From contig NZ_SJPG01000001.1 in the NCBI RefSeq assembly GCF_007859715.1, forward strand, positions 6,590,001 to 6,654,000: a DNA stretch of 64,000 nt, in the 5' to 3' direction. The position numbers and the translations under genes were made by a program. The first letter of the stretch is position 1; each line of letters begins with the position of its first letter. The notes below the pieces were generated by a model. It searched no databases. It was not told the DNA's origin and saw nothing but the letters and a program-made list of their open reading frames with translations. This document shows positions 30,301 to 38,996 of the stretch, piece by piece. Origin of the DNA: Rubinisphaera italica (GTDB lineage: Bacteria; Planctomycetota; Planctomycetia; Planctomycetales; Planctomycetaceae).

Positions 30301-30479
30301 TGGTAAAAGGCTATGAAAACGACCTAGCTCGTTTCCAAAGCGATCCCGATGCAGCCCGAAAACTCCTGGCAGTAACTCCCATCCCAGGACAGGATCAGTT
30401 CCCACCAGAAGAATTAGCCGCTTGGACATTGACTGCTAATTTAATGTTGAGTCTGGATGTTACCGTCAATAAAAACTGA
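27354..30479 (+). CDS. PSCyt1-DUF1549-DUF1553 planctomycete protein
   Basis: About 1041 residues, started at the ATG at 27354 with AGAGGA nine bases upstream; the frame extends further left without family similarity. A signal peptide leads to the PSCyt1 cytochrome-like domain, with [19 protein letters not shown] (CxxCH haem motif) and KMPP (likely Met ligand). DUF1549 follows ([33 protein letters not shown]), holding a second CxxCH. A middle region with a jelly-roll-like segment (about 450-700) precedes DUF1553 ([31 protein letters not shown]). The family is abundant in planctomycetes and usually paired with a DUF1501 gene, which is absent here. Function is unproven; glycan oxidation or electron transfer has been suggested. 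Confidence 0.9.
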   Translation: MISKKDPVLTHSLLLNTYLIAALFCILANQECSAEELVDFNQQIRPLLSDRCFACHGPDEEHREGGFRLDVQESAFGQGDSEETILIAGHPEKSLLIDRITSEDASLKMPPQHAKTQLSEKEIELIRKWVAQGANWEGHWSYQKIVRPEVPENSDKKLSPIDAFVRKRLAKENLKPAGRADRITLLRRVTLDLTGLPPSLEEVEAYLADESATAYENVVDRLLNSPRFGEHQAHYWLDAARYGDTHGLHLDNYREMWPYRDWVIQAFNQNMPYDQFVTEQLAGDLLENPTEDQLIATGFNRCHVTTSEGGSIAEEVYVRNVVDRVNTFGTVFLGATFDCTRCHDHKFDALTQKDYYSLFAYFNGLDGNPLDGNKKDPQPVLPVPNKEQALEKLQLDQQLAALQSQKKTLDPVLTQEQKLWEEELTSKQQQPQLWTVLQPDTFQSQGGADLKLLEDSSILASGPNPAKEQYEVIANIESGPNLAIKLEGLIDPSLTNGGAGRSSNSNVVLTGFEVFVETADQPDHWKPIELSSAWADYEQSNGDFKISNAIDENPATGWAIAGHEKKENRLAYFVAKAPFGTEEPYRIKVVQKFESIYAQHQFGRFRLSVGDFNPINETIPDEIKTLLAVESESRSPEQKKKIQTHFREKVTNNVNYRSITQQIADLEKKRTELQAKIPTTLVFKEKKDPKESFILIRGEYDQQGEKVQRRTPAALPEMHKDWPNDRLGLAYWLTSEENPLTARVAVNRFWQNLFGTGIVKTSEDFGSQGEQPSHPELLNWLAADFRDNGWDMKRLLRQIVLSETYQQTSQVNPELWGRDPENRLLSRGPRFRLDAEILRDQALFVSGLLVDEIGGPSVKPPQPDGLWFAVGYTRSNTAKFTADTDPEQIHRRTLYTFLKRTAPAPQLSILDSPSRESSCVRRERTNTPLQALLFFNDPQYLECAKGLAMRSLKEAGESPQETVKQMYRLCTCYSLDSTQVDYLVKGYENDLARFQSDPDAARKLLAVTPIPGQDQFPPEELAAWTLTANLMLSLDVTVNKN

Positions 30480-30552
30480 ATTCGTAAAAACTATAAGTAT
30501 CATAAACCAATACTTGTAAGAACTATTCAAATTATCGGTTAAGGAAAATTGA

Positions 30553-31284
30553 GTGAGCGAAAAGTTTTTCATCACATGTGCCTGTGGACATCGAGTCTCA
30601 GTTGAATTATTCGAAGCGGGAACATCAAAGGTTTGCAAGAATTGTCAATCAGAGTTGAGAGTGCCGGATACAACCACGCTCCGGGAGTTAAATGGAGATC
30701 GATATCCTCTGTTGAGTCCCGTTCAAAAAATTCTCAAAACATTGGAAAATTCAGAACCTCCGTTTGATGGCTTATGCCACGCATGTGAATCGCAACAGGC
30801 AACTTTCTCCACGCCGTTTCGTGTTAGTATTATGGTAGAACGTATTGTGGAAGAGGGTGGTGAAATTCGTCCATCAATCGCTGGCGGGATTGCACTTAAA
30901 AAAGGGAAGAGCGAAGAGACATGGGAGCAGTTAAGGTTTCCTCTACTACTCTGTGAAAATTGTCAGCGATCTTTTGAGCGTTCTCGCAAATGGTGGCAGA
31001 TGAAAACAAAGCTAAAATCGTTGAGTATGGTCATACTGTTATTGGGGTTTCTTGTCCTTTCGTACTTTAATATGGAAGCTGTCGCTGTTTTATCTGGCGT
31101 TTTTGCTGTCGTTGGAATCATTGCTTTTGCCATGCAGCACCGAGTTAATTCTCAAGTTGATACTTTCATACAGCGATGGATTTATAATATCCGTTGGATT
31201 CCGGAAACACTGGAAACTGAAGAAGAATTTACTGTCAAAGTTGGGGAATCATCGCCATTTGAACCAGTAATTTCAATTAAGTAA
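30553..31284 (+). CDS. Zinc-ribbon membrane protein, unknown function
   Basis: 243 residues from a GTG at 30553. Four cysteine pairs are visible: CAC near residue 9, CKNC near 27, CHAC near 76 and CENC near 138. They could build two zinc ribbons. Two hydrophobic helices follow (about 155-200), with a cytoplasmic-looking charged C-terminal tail. No enzymatic motif is seen. It lies between the PSCyt1 gene and a sulfatase gene, all on the plus strand, but the 74- and 116-bp gaps do not demand one operon. Confidence 0.6.
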   Translation: MSEKFFITCACGHRVSVELFEAGTSKVCKNCQSELRVPDTTTLRELNGDRYPLLSPVQKILKTLENSEPPFDGLCHACESQQATFSTPFRVSIMVERIVEEGGEIRPSIAGGIALKKGKSEETWEQLRFPLLLCENCQRSFERSRKWWQMKTKLKSLSMVILLLGFLVLSYFNMEAVAVLSGVFAVVGIIAFAMQHRVNSQVDTFIQRWIYNIRWIPETLETEEEFTVKVGESSPFEPVISIK

Positions 31285-31400
31285 CATCGTACCTGAGCAA
31301 TGCCAAGTGTCTGAGTTCGTGGATGCGTCTTATTTGTCCCACTTAGTATTAAGTCCGAATCTATTCATTTCTTTTGAATCTTTCTCGAAAGTATTCCCTT

Positions 31401-32828
31401 ATGAAACGATCCTGGATGCTCTGCATATTACTGCTTGTGCAATTCTCCGTTCTGCAATCAATAGCAGCCGAAAAATCTCCCAATATCATTTTGATTTTGA
31501 CAGACGATCAGGGCTGGAGTCAGATGTCGCAGTTGGCGGATCCGCGTGTGCCGGAGGCGGTTTCTGATTATCTGGAAACTCCCAATATGGTTCGCCTGGC
31601 GAAATCGGGAATGCAATTTACCAGTGGATATTCCCCGGCTCCCCTTTGTACCCCAACACGCCGCAGCATCCTCTGTGGTTCGGCGACGGCTCGATGTGGC
31701 AGTGAATTTAAAAGTGACTGGGTTCCCGCCAATCACATGACGATCCCCAAAGCCCTTAAAATGGCAAACCCGGAATACCGATGTGCACACTTCGGAAAAT
31801 GGGGCGAGCAGATGATCTCCACCCCTGAAGAATGCGGCTACGATGTGAGCGATGGCATGACCGGCAATGTCACTGGAGGAATGCCGAATTCGCTCGGAGT
31901 CAAAGGAGGACACAACGATGGCCCACCTCATTTTATCGACAACAAAGACCCCAAACGAACGCGCACGGTCACCGATCGAGCGATCGATTTCATGCAAACC
32001 CAAAACTCAACAGAGCATCCCTTCTATGTGCAGATCAGCTATTACGCACAACACCTTTCTGTGGTCTGCACTCAGGAGATGCTTGAGAAGTATGAGAAAA
32101 AGGGAACACCTGATCGTGGTTATCCACCAGCCTGGGCGGCAATGATGGAAGACCTCGACAACGGTGTCGGGCGGCTGCTGGATACGATCGAGGAATTAAA
32201 AATCGACGACAACACCTACGTCTTTTTCACAGCCGATAACGGAGGCCGAGGCACCGTTCCCGGGGGTGATCAATCGCGACTGGAAACCAATCATCCTCTC
32301 ACCGGAGCCAAGCACAGTCTTTATGAAGGAGGCATTCGCGTCCCGTTCTTAGCAGCAGGACCTGAAATCCCGGCTGATACAATATGCCACATCCCGGTCG
32401 TTGGTTACGATTTTCTGCCGACATTCTACCAGTTGGCTGGTGGCGAAAATGCAAACAACAATCTTACTCAGGACGTTGATGGAACCAGTCTCTGTCCATT
32501 GTTTAAAAAGCCCGACCTGCCACTGGCAAATCGAAAAAACAACGCTGTTTATTTCCATCGTCCCAATCGAAGTTTCTCTGCTCTTCGTCAAGGCGATTAC
32601 AAACTGATGCTCTTCTGGAAACCTGATGGCTCAGTTCGCAGTCACGAACTCTATGACCTGAGTCGCAATCCAATCGAATCCGATCGCGATCTTTCAGAAA
32701 CCAATGCCGCAAAAGCAGAAGAAATGCAAGCGACGCTGCTATCCTTTCTGGAATCAGTCGATGCCGAAAAGCCAACAGATTTCAAGGCGAAACGAAAGAC
32801 AAAGCAGCAGAAAGGCAAGCAGAATTAA
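31401..32828 (+). CDS. Secreted sulfatase
   Basis: About 475 residues from the ATG at 31401 (MKRSWMLCILLL), which begins the signal peptide. The metal-binding DD occurs in NIILILTDDQGW. The formylglycine site is CTPTR, fully consensus, followed by RSILCGSATARCG. Later come HFGKWGEQM, YYAQHLSVVCTQ, FFTADNGGRGTVPGGD and LYEGGIRVPF. The C-terminal SRNPIESDRDLSE is the usual sulfatase closing block, followed by a Lys-rich tail. It belongs to the arylsulfatase A-like group and should act on a sulfated sugar after export. It sits 116 bp behind the zinc-ribbon gene. Confidence 0.92.
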   Translation: MKRSWMLCILLLVQFSVLQSIAAEKSPNIILILTDDQGWSQMSQLADPRVPEAVSDYLETPNMVRLAKSGMQFTSGYSPAPLCTPTRRSILCGSATARCGSEFKSDWVPANHMTIPKALKMANPEYRCAHFGKWGEQMISTPEECGYDVSDGMTGNVTGGMPNSLGVKGGHNDGPPHFIDNKDPKRTRTVTDRAIDFMQTQNSTEHPFYVQISYYAQHLSVVCTQEMLEKYEKKGTPDRGYPPAWAAMMEDLDNGVGRLLDTIEELKIDDNTYVFFTADNGGRGTVPGGDQSRLETNHPLTGAKHSLYEGGIRVPFLAAGPEIPADTICHIPVVGYDFLPTFYQLAGGENANNNLTQDVDGTSLCPLFKKPDLPLANRKNNAVYFHRPNRSFSALRQGDYKLMLFWKPDGSVRSHELYDLSRNPIESDRDLSETNAAKAEEMQATLLSFLESVDAEKPTDFKAKRKTKQQKGKQN

Positions 32829-32860
32829 TGGTTAGCAAACGCTATTTGAAGTACGATGCA

Positions 32861-34249
32861 TCAAATATGAATCGTTCGTTTATCCACAGCCATAGCCGCT
32901 TCTTTGACGGCTTCGGCTAAGGTCGGATGAGCGTGGCAGCAGCGGGCGAGGTCTTCGCTGCTGGCGTGGAATTCTATTGCGACGGCTACCTCGGCAATCA
33001 AGTCACCAGCATGCGGGCCAATGATGTGAGCTCCGAGAATGCGATCCGTTTGGGCATCGGCCAGTATTTTGACCATCCCGGCTGTGTGGCCAATCGCACG
33101 GGCACGACCATTGGCGGCGAAGGGGAATGTGCCAGAGCGGTACTCGACTTTTTGTTCCTTGAGTTGCTCTTCGGTTTTACCGACGGAAGCAACTTCCGGA
33201 CTGGTGTAGACAATCGCGGGGATGGCATCGTAATTGACATGTCCGTAGCCGGTTGCCAGATATTCAACGCAGGCAATCCCCTCTTCTTCGGCTTTGTGAG
33301 CCAGCATCGCACCGCCGATCACATCGCCAACTGCGTAAACCCCTTCCGCTTTGGTCTGGTAATGTTCATCGACTGCGATGAAACCGCGTTTGTCGGTTTC
33401 AATTCCAAGGGTTTCCAGTCCCAGATTTTCCGTATTCGGTTTCCGGCCAACCGCAACGAGAACACGATTGCAGCGGATCGTATCCGCCCCTTCGATTTCA
33501 ACATCACAGGTTTTCTTGTTGTGGGAAACTCCGGTGACTTTGGCACCGAGTTGAAATTCCAGTCCCTGCGATTTGTAAATTTTGAGGGCCAGTTTCGCGA
33601 GTTCGCCATCCATGCCGGGGAGAAGGCGATCCAGGTATTCGAGGACGGTCACTTTGGAACCAAGTCGTCGCCAGACGGTCCCCAGTTCCAAGCCAATCGC
33701 TCCGCCCCCAATCACGACCAGATGTTCGGGCACTTTTTCAAAGGTCAACGCTTCGGTGCTGGTCACTACCCGGTCGCCATCCAGTTCGACTCCCGGCAAA
33801 GTCGCAGCGACGCTGCCGGTTGCAATCAGAATTTGTGGTGAAGAGAGTGAAACTTCTTCCTCAGAAGAAGTAACGGTCAATTTGCCGGGGCCATCGAAGC
33901 GGGCATGTCCCTGATAGCGAGTGATCTTATTCTTCTTGAACAATCCCGCTACACCTTGGGTGAGTGTGCTGACGGTTTCGTCCTTCTGACCGAGCATTTT
34001 GGAGAGATCAAGCTTCAAGTCTCCGATTTCAATTCCCCGTTTGGACAGGGAATGATTAGCCTCTTCGTAGAGTTCGCTGGACTCCAACAGTGCTTTACTG
34101 GGAATACAACCGACACGCAGGCAGGTTCCCCCCAGAGCCGGTTCTTTTTCGATACAGGCGACATTCATGCCGAGTTGAGCCGCTCGGATAGCTGCGACAT
34201 AACCACCGGGACCAGCCCCGATGACGATGAGATCAAAATTAGTACTCAT
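32861..34249 (-). CDS. lpdA: Dihydrolipoyl dehydrogenase (E3)
   Basis: 462 residues, typical for E3. The FAD motif GAGPGG is at residues 11-16, the redox pair Cys43/Cys48 is in GGTCLRVGCIPSKALL, the NAD-binding GGGAIGLELG comes after 170, and the C-terminal HAHPTLAEAVKEA gives the catalytic His-Glu pair. E3 reoxidises the dihydrolipoyl group of E2, passing electrons to NAD. It lies 133 bp downstream of the E2 gene on the same strand, and the two very likely belong to one complex. The E1 gene is not in the window. Confidence 0.95.
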   Translation of the reverse strand: MSTNFDLIVIGAGPGGYVAAIRAAQLGMNVACIEKEPALGGTCLRVGCIPSKALLESSELYEEANHSLSKRGIEIGDLKLDLSKMLGQKDETVSTLTQGVAGLFKKNKITRYQGHARFDGPGKLTVTSSEEEVSLSSPQILIATGSVAATLPGVELDGDRVVTSTEALTFEKVPEHLVVIGGGAIGLELGTVWRRLGSKVTVLEYLDRLLPGMDGELAKLALKIYKSQGLEFQLGAKVTGVSHNKKTCDVEIEGADTIRCNRVLVAVGRKPNTENLGLETLGIETDKRGFIAVDEHYQTKAEGVYAVGDVIGGAMLAHKAEEEGIACVEYLATGYGHVNYDAIPAIVYTSPEVASVGKTEEQLKEQKVEYRSGTFPFAANGRARAIGHTAGMVKILADAQTDRILGAHIIGPHAGDLIAEVAVAIEFHASSEDLARCCHAHPTLAEAVKEAAMAVDKRTIHI

Positions 34250-34343
34250 AAGAGGCTCGAATCGATTCGTAGTCAGTCTTCAAATTATTTGGTTACGCTC
34301 GTTTGACTCATTCCGAAGGAGAACCTTGGGAACAAGTAGAATA

Positions 34344-34385
34344 TTGGTGCCCAAGCGACTGCAGATACCATTTGAAAATGGGTTA
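34344..34385 (-). repeat. CTGCAGTCGC repeat at the stop of the E2 gene
   Basis: On the minus strand this element reads from the TAA stop of the E2 gene through CCATTTTCAAATGG, a small hairpin, to CTGCAGTCGCTTGGGCACC. Close relatives occur at 48755-48797 and 50121-50164. It lies between the E2 and E3 genes. Confidence 0.75.
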
Positions 34386-35615
34386 GATTTCCATCAGCAT
34401 ACGTGTGGGATCTTCAATCACTTCTTTGACGCGTCGCAGGAAGGTGACAGCTTCGCGTCCGTCGACAACCCGATGATCGTACGTGAGCGCGACGTACATC
34501 ATCGGACGGATAACAACCTGTCCGTTCAGGGCAATCGGGCGTTCGAAAATGCCATGCATGCCGAGAACTCCGCTTTGAGGAGGATTGACAATCGGTGTTG
34601 AAAGCAGTGAGCCATAGACTCCGCCGTTGGTAATTGTGAAACAGCCACCTTCAAGTTGTTCCAGACCGATTTTGTTATCTTTGGCCTTTTTGGCAAAGTC
34701 GGCAATTGTCAGTTCGATTTCGGCAAAACTCATCCGTTCCACATTGCGTAGCACAGGAACGACAAGACCTTTTCCGCCGCCCACTGCGACACCGATATCG
34801 TAATAATTTCGATAAACGAGTTCTTTACCCCGCATCTGAGCGGCGATTTGCGGGACCTGATTCATCCCATCGAGAACCGCTTTGACGAAGAAGGACATGA
34901 ACCCGAGCTTGATACCATATTTGTTAAGGAACGAATCCTTATATTGGTTTCTCAGATCCATTACGTTCGACATATCGATTTCGTTGAATGTCGTGAGCAA
35001 CGCAGCTTCATGTTGAGCTGAGACGAGACGTTCGGCAATTCGTTTGCGGATCGGACTCAAAGGCACGATCTCTTCTGTTCGCAAAGGCCCGGCCCCAGCC
35101 GATTCCGATGTGGTGGATAATTCCCGTCCCTTGGCAGAGGTCGAAGCAGAAGCGATGACATCTTCTTTGAGCAATCGACCGCCGGGTCCGGTCGCCTTGG
35201 CCTGATGAGCTTGCATCCCTCGCTGAGCCAGTTCACGGGAAGCGGCTGGCATTACTTTTTCAGAACCCTGATGACTCTGGCCGCCATTATCGGAAGAGCC
35301 AGATGCTGGACTCGATTTCGGCTCACCCTGTGATTTTGGTTTCGATTCCCCCGCTCCACTGCCACCTGCTGGTTCGGGAGCCTCCTCAAAGTAGCCGATG
35401 ACATCGCCAATGGCCGCCATTTCGCCAGCTTTTTTGACAATTCGGCTAATCTTACCCCCAGCGGGAGCCGGGACATCAAATGTGGCTTTATCCGTTTCCA
35501 GACCAACAATATCGGTATCGAGAGCGACCCATTGCCCTTCAGAGATATACCATTCTCCAATCTGGACCTCAGAAATCGACTCTCCAACCGCAGGAACAAC
35601 TATCTCCATCGCCAT
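34383..35615 (-). CDS. sucB: 2-oxoglutarate dehydrogenase E2, dihydrolipoyl succinyltransferase
   Basis: About 410 residues from the ATG at 35615 ([13 protein letters not shown]), with GGAG seven bases before it. The lipoyl domain (1-75) carries the lipoyl Lys43 in [12 protein letters not shown] Gly/Ser/Pro-rich linker and the E3-binding domain follow ([21 protein letters not shown], about 130-170). The catalytic domain ends in [15 protein letters not shown], whose His and Asp are the acyltransferase residues. Family features favour the succinyl (SucB/OdhB) type over pyruvate E2. It transfers succinyl groups to CoA in the TCA cycle. No sucA lies upstream; the 293 bp before it hold no gene. 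Confidence 0.92.
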   Translation of the reverse strand: MAMEIVVPAVGESISEVQIGEWYISEGQWVALDTDIVGLETDKATFDVPAPAGGKISRIVKKAGEMAAIGDVIGYFEEAPEPAGGSGAGESKPKSQGEPKSSPASGSSDNGGQSHQGSEKVMPAASRELAQRGMQAHQAKATGPGGRLLKEDVIASASTSAKGRELSTTSESAGAGPLRTEEIVPLSPIRKRIAERLVSAQHEAALLTTFNEIDMSNVMDLRNQYKDSFLNKYGIKLGFMSFFVKAVLDGMNQVPQIAAQMRGKELVYRNYYDIGVAVGGGKGLVVPVLRNVERMSFAEIELTIADFAKKAKDNKIGLEQLEGGCFTITNGGVYGSLLSTPIVNPPQSGVLGMHGIFERPIALNGQVVIRPMMYVALTYDHRVVDGREAVTFLRRVKEVIEDPTRMLMEI

Positions 35616-35908
35616 GGATGACTCCACGAAGCTCTTTCGAGCGTAATGCCTCGTCAAAAGCAGGAGCTGAGACGAGCATAAGATTTAGGATCTCGGCGCA
35701 AACGGCTCACCATCGACCGCCGCCTGATATTGTGAGAATAAGCGAACAGAAAATTCCGTCAACAATCGCGAAACTCAAATTTCAAAAACGAACCAATAAA
35801 TATCAGCAACGAGTTCCACATAGGGAATTTGGAGACGATTTGTGCACATCATCTGCGATAAACGGCAGAATTGTTTTGAATCAGTTTTAGGTCAGGCTAA
35901 TTGGGTAA

Positions 35909-37072
35909 TCAATTCAGTTCCGACAAATCCTGCTCATAGCCCCAGGCATCGAAACAGAATTGCCATTCTTCTCGGATACGTTTGCGGGTCGAGGCAGGAA
36001 TCTCGACGTGTTTGTTTTTGCGATAATCGCCCGTCTTCTCCAGATATGCTTCCACTTTGGGACGAGCTAATTCAAAGCTAGGCAGCTGTAATGTCTGATA
36101 AGTCTGTTCGAGTTCCTGAATCGGGTTCACCGTCAACTCTTCATAAGCGACTTCATGGAACTGTCCAGCGGGTATGAGAGATTTCTGATCGAAATACGCC
36201 TGATACAATTTGCGATAGGTCTCAATCACCATTTCCTCCAGATGATTCATCTCAAATTCCTGCAATCCCCAAACGGGAATCACTTGGCTGGCCATGTGCT
36301 GGAAGGAACGGAAAACATCGTAAGGATGCCGACGGATGTGCAGGAACTTCGCATCCGGGAATAACTCCAGGATCAGCTTGATGCGAGCGGTGTGATTAGG
36401 AGATTTGAGGATCAGTGGCCTGTTGAATGTCTGCTGAACCTTCGCGACAAAGAACTGAAGTGACTGTTTGAATCGATCGCGATCCTTCTCATCGGCATTT
36501 TCAAAGGAGAGATGTTCATCGTATCGAGCAGCATTGTCCGGGAAGACCCAACTGAGCGAATTGGAGGCTCTCGCCAGAATTCCCAAAGCCATTTCGTCCT
36601 CTGCAGGTTCCCGCAGAGACATTTTGACGTTATCCATGAAGCGTTTTCGCGGCGTGACGGCCGAGAGTATTGGCTCCCACCACCAGCGGGCCAGACGATA
36701 ACTGGACGGATACATCGTCTGAAAGAGATCAGGAGCCGCATAGCGTTCATCCTGGCACATTAAATTGTGCAGGTGAGTCGTCCCGCTCCGCCAGCTTCCG
36801 AGAATGAAAATCGGTGTTTCGACTTTCGTCTTTTTGATTGAAGATCCGTAAACCAGATTTTCCGCCCAGGCAAATGGCGATGTACATAAACTGCTGATCG
36901 TAATATGACAGGCTTTTCCCCAGTAGGGAAAGTCGACATGAAACGAGTTGGCAGCCATCAGCTTGCACCAGTCGCCAAAGCGAATTCCCGCCAGACAACC
37001 GGGGCCAAAGCCACGGGTGAGGCGGGTGGTGAGCGGAATCGATTTTTTTATGATTTCTTTGGAATTACTCAT
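35909..37072 (-). CDS. Sulfotransferase family protein (Sulfotransfer_3-like)
   Basis: 387 residues, no clear signal peptide. The PAPS 5'-phosphosulfate loop is GSWRSGTTHLHNLM, near residue 95. The 3'-phosphate site is LHIRRHPYDVFRSFQHM, in the second half. The FPDNAARYDEHLSFEN region is the variable acceptor-binding part. It would transfer sulfate from PAPS to a sugar, lipid or protein hydroxyl. Together with the second sulfotransferase at 49003 it implies that this cell also makes sulfated surface molecules, besides degrading them. It is followed by 293 bp without genes. Confidence 0.85.
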   Translation of the reverse strand: MSNSKEIIKKSIPLTTRLTRGFGPGCLAGIRFGDWCKLMAANSFHVDFPYWGKACHITISSLCTSPFAWAENLVYGSSIKKTKVETPIFILGSWRSGTTHLHNLMCQDERYAAPDLFQTMYPSSYRLARWWWEPILSAVTPRKRFMDNVKMSLREPAEDEMALGILARASNSLSWVFPDNAARYDEHLSFENADEKDRDRFKQSLQFFVAKVQQTFNRPLILKSPNHTARIKLILELFPDAKFLHIRRHPYDVFRSFQHMASQVIPVWGLQEFEMNHLEEMVIETYRKLYQAYFDQKSLIPAGQFHEVAYEELTVNPIQELEQTYQTLQLPSFELARPKVEAYLEKTGDYRKNKHVEIPASTRKRIREEWQFCFDAWGYEQDLSELN

Positions 37073-37420
37073 GAGCGAAATAAAATCAGAAAAGTTTTAA
37101 GTCAGGATCGTCGGAGCAGTCAACTTTCAGGTTGAATTAATTTAGGGTGGCGGGGACGCTCCGCTTTACCGGAAGCCCCCGAGAGTTCAACTGTCCTCTC
37201 TCGGGGGCTTCTCTTCGAGAGCGCCCTCGACACCCTCGTCTTACTAACTTCTATCATCAAATCCATGTTATATACGTTTCGGCTTATTAGAGTAATCGAT
37301 AGCCCCCCGAACGCATCGTCGAAGGTGAAGAGGGGAATCAATTTGTCCGGAAGGCGTAATGGTTCTGACGATCACAACGATTGATTCCCTCTGTGTCTGC
37401 GACTTGATACGATTTCCACC
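37073..37420. other. Divergent intergenic region
   Basis: Holds the reversed cloverleaf repeat (37145-37235) and, between it and 37420, the likely promoter of the ABC ATPase gene. No other feature is apparent. Confidence 0.5.
37145..37235 (-). repeat. Cloverleaf palindromic repeat, copy 2 (reversed)
   Basis: Same architecture as 9666-9751, but with the two lateral hairpins in swapped order: TCCGCTTTACCGGA first and CTCTTCGAGAG second. This shows that the element has a direction and lies here in the opposite orientation. Outer arms GGGTGGCGGGG and CGCCCTCGACACCC have several mismatches, so this copy is the most decayed. It is in the 348-bp gap between the sulfotransferase and ABC ATPase genes, which are divergent. 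Confidence 0.88.
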
Positions 37421-38116
37421 ATGCAAGTTACCATCAAAGACGTTCAAAAATCCTTCCGCCGAGGTGAAACAACCGTTCCTGTGTTAAGGGGATTGAGTTG
37501 CGAATTTCCGTCGGGCACTTTCAATTTCGTCGTCGGCCCCTCCGGCAGCGGAAAAAGCTCTCTGCTGTATCTGATCGGCGCACTCGATCAGCCGACATCC
37601 GGACAGATTGAAATTGACGGTCGGAAAATATCGACCTGGAGTGAAACCGAAGCGAATCATTTCCGAGCCAATCAGGTCGGATTTGTCTTTCAGAGTTTCA
37701 ATCTGATGTCCAATTTATCAGCCCTCGACAATGTTCTGGTCCCGTTTATGCCGCAGGGATTAACTTCGACGAAACGCAAAGAAGCTGAAGAACTGCTGAA
37801 ACTTGTAGGAATGGGACATCGTCTGACTCATAAACCGAATCACCTTTCCGGCGGCGAACAGCAACGGGTCGCCATTGCACGAGCCTTATTGAAGAAGCCT
37901 CAACTGATTTTAGCCGATGAACCAACAGGCGAACTTGACAGTCAAACCGGACGCGAAGTCTTCAATTATCTCCGCTTGCTGGCTGGTCAGAATCAATCGA
38001 CCGTCATTGTCGTTACGCACGATGAATCCTACATGCAGCCAGACGATTACGTCCATCGCATCAGTGATGGGAGACTCATCGAGACGACTCAGGTGAGTGA
38101 GAGTGGCCAGTGTTGA
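37421..38116 (+). CDS. ABC transporter ATP-binding protein, LolD/MacB type
   Basis: 231 residues. All ABC motifs are present: Walker A GPSGSGKSS, Q-loop VFQSFNLMSNL, signature LSGGEQQRVAIARALL, Walker B LILADEPTGELDS and the H-loop His in VVTHDE. Closest in pattern to LolD/FtsE/MacB ATPases, which energise lipoprotein release, cell-division or efflux complexes. No permease gene is adjacent on either side, so its partner must be elsewhere. The last codons run into a small GGCCAGTG tandem repeat, so the C-terminal residues may be repeat-derived. Confidence 0.92.
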   Translation: MQVTIKDVQKSFRRGETTVPVLRGLSCEFPSGTFNFVVGPSGSGKSSLLYLIGALDQPTSGQIEIDGRKISTWSETEANHFRANQVGFVFQSFNLMSNLSALDNVLVPFMPQGLTSTKRKEAEELLKLVGMGHRLTHKPNHLSGGEQQRVAIARALLKKPQLILADEPTGELDSQTGREVFNYLRLLAGQNQSTVIVVTHDESYMQPDDYVHRISDGRLIETTQVSESGQC

Positions 38117-38135
38117 TTGGCCAGTGGCCAGTGGC
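38103..38135. repeat. Short GTGGCCAGTG tandem repeat
   Basis: GTGGCCAGTG-like units recur around 38103-38135 and straddle the stop codon of the ABC ATPase gene (38114-38116). Simple-sequence tract with no structural role evident. Confidence 0.55.
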
Positions 38136-38189
38136 TAGAGTCAATCAACCGAAACCCGAATACCGACACCCGCACACAGGTCAGTCATA

Positions 38190-38996
38190 ATGAGAAACAG
38201 CGATAGTCCAGTTACTCAAGTCGATCTGCAGATTGAAAAGCAAGTCGCTACCATTACACTTTCGGGTGTGAAGGGGATTCAAACACTCTCCTCTCAAACC
38301 CGACAAAACCTGCACGTTGCTCTGGATCAACTGGAGAAGACTCCTGCGTTACGAATCGTCCAGTTTCAGGGAACAGGCCGTACGTTTATTGCCGGTGCGG
38401 ATATCCATGAGTTTCAGGATTTGACGGAATCCACTGCAGGAAACCTCGTCACCGATGGTCAACAGCTGATGACTCGCATTGCCGAGCTGCCTTACATCAC
38501 GATTGCTGCAATCAACGGTGCCTGCGCCGGCGGTGGTTGGGAACTGGCACTGGCATGTGATTTTCGCATTGCCATTGAAGACGCCAAAATTGGGCTTCCT
38601 GAGACGTCTCTCGGCTTACTCCCCTGCTGGGGAGGCACTGTAAGAATGACCCAACAGTTCGGCTCGGCTCTGGCCAATCAGCTGATTCTGACGGGAGAAT
38701 TGATTAAAGCCAAATCGGCATTCAAAAAAGGCTTGCTGCACGATGTCTGCACTGCGGACGAATTCGAGGAACAGCTATCGAACCTGAAAAGCACTCTATT
38801 TTCCCGCAGTCCTTTCGCCCAGAAGATGGCTCGGAAGGTTATCGTGAAAACAGCTGCCCGGGAACATCAGGCGTCTCTCGGCTTCTCAGACGAACGCAAT
38901 GCATTTCTCGAATGCGTCCACTCGGGCCAGGTTGCCATTGGAGTAGAAGCGTTCCTCAACAAAAAGTCACCAATATGGGATCAGGCAGCTATTTAA
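38190..38996 (+). CDS. Enoyl-CoA hydratase/isomerase (crotonase) family protein
   Basis: 268 residues. The first oxyanion-hole block is FIAGADIHEFQD and the second is GACAGGGWELALACDFRIA. The Glu in GLPETSLGLLPCWGG sits where a catalytic Glu is expected. Standard crotonase length, but the C-terminal half is only loosely conserved, so its reaction (hydration, isomerisation or another CoA-ester step) is not clear. It could belong to fatty-acid or amino-acid degradation. It overlaps the end of the next, oppositely transcribed gene by 8 bp. The upstream ABC ATPase gene is 74 bp away. Confidence 0.87.
   Translation: MRNSDSPVTQVDLQIEKQVATITLSGVKGIQTLSSQTRQNLHVALDQLEKTPALRIVQFQGTGRTFIAGADIHEFQDLTESTAGNLVTDGQQLMTRIAELPYITIAAINGACAGGGWELALACDFRIAIEDAKIGLPETSLGLLPCWGGTVRMTQQFGSALANQLILTGELIKAKSAFKKGLLHDVCTADEFEEQLSNLKSTLFSRSPFAQKMARKVIVKTAAREHQASLGFSDERNAFLECVHSGQVAIGVEAFLNKKSPIWDQAAI

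Noticed and set aside
32927..33841. Long plus-strand frame opposite the E3 gene
   Set aside because: Antisense to the strongly conserved lpdA gene and without any recognised protein pattern.
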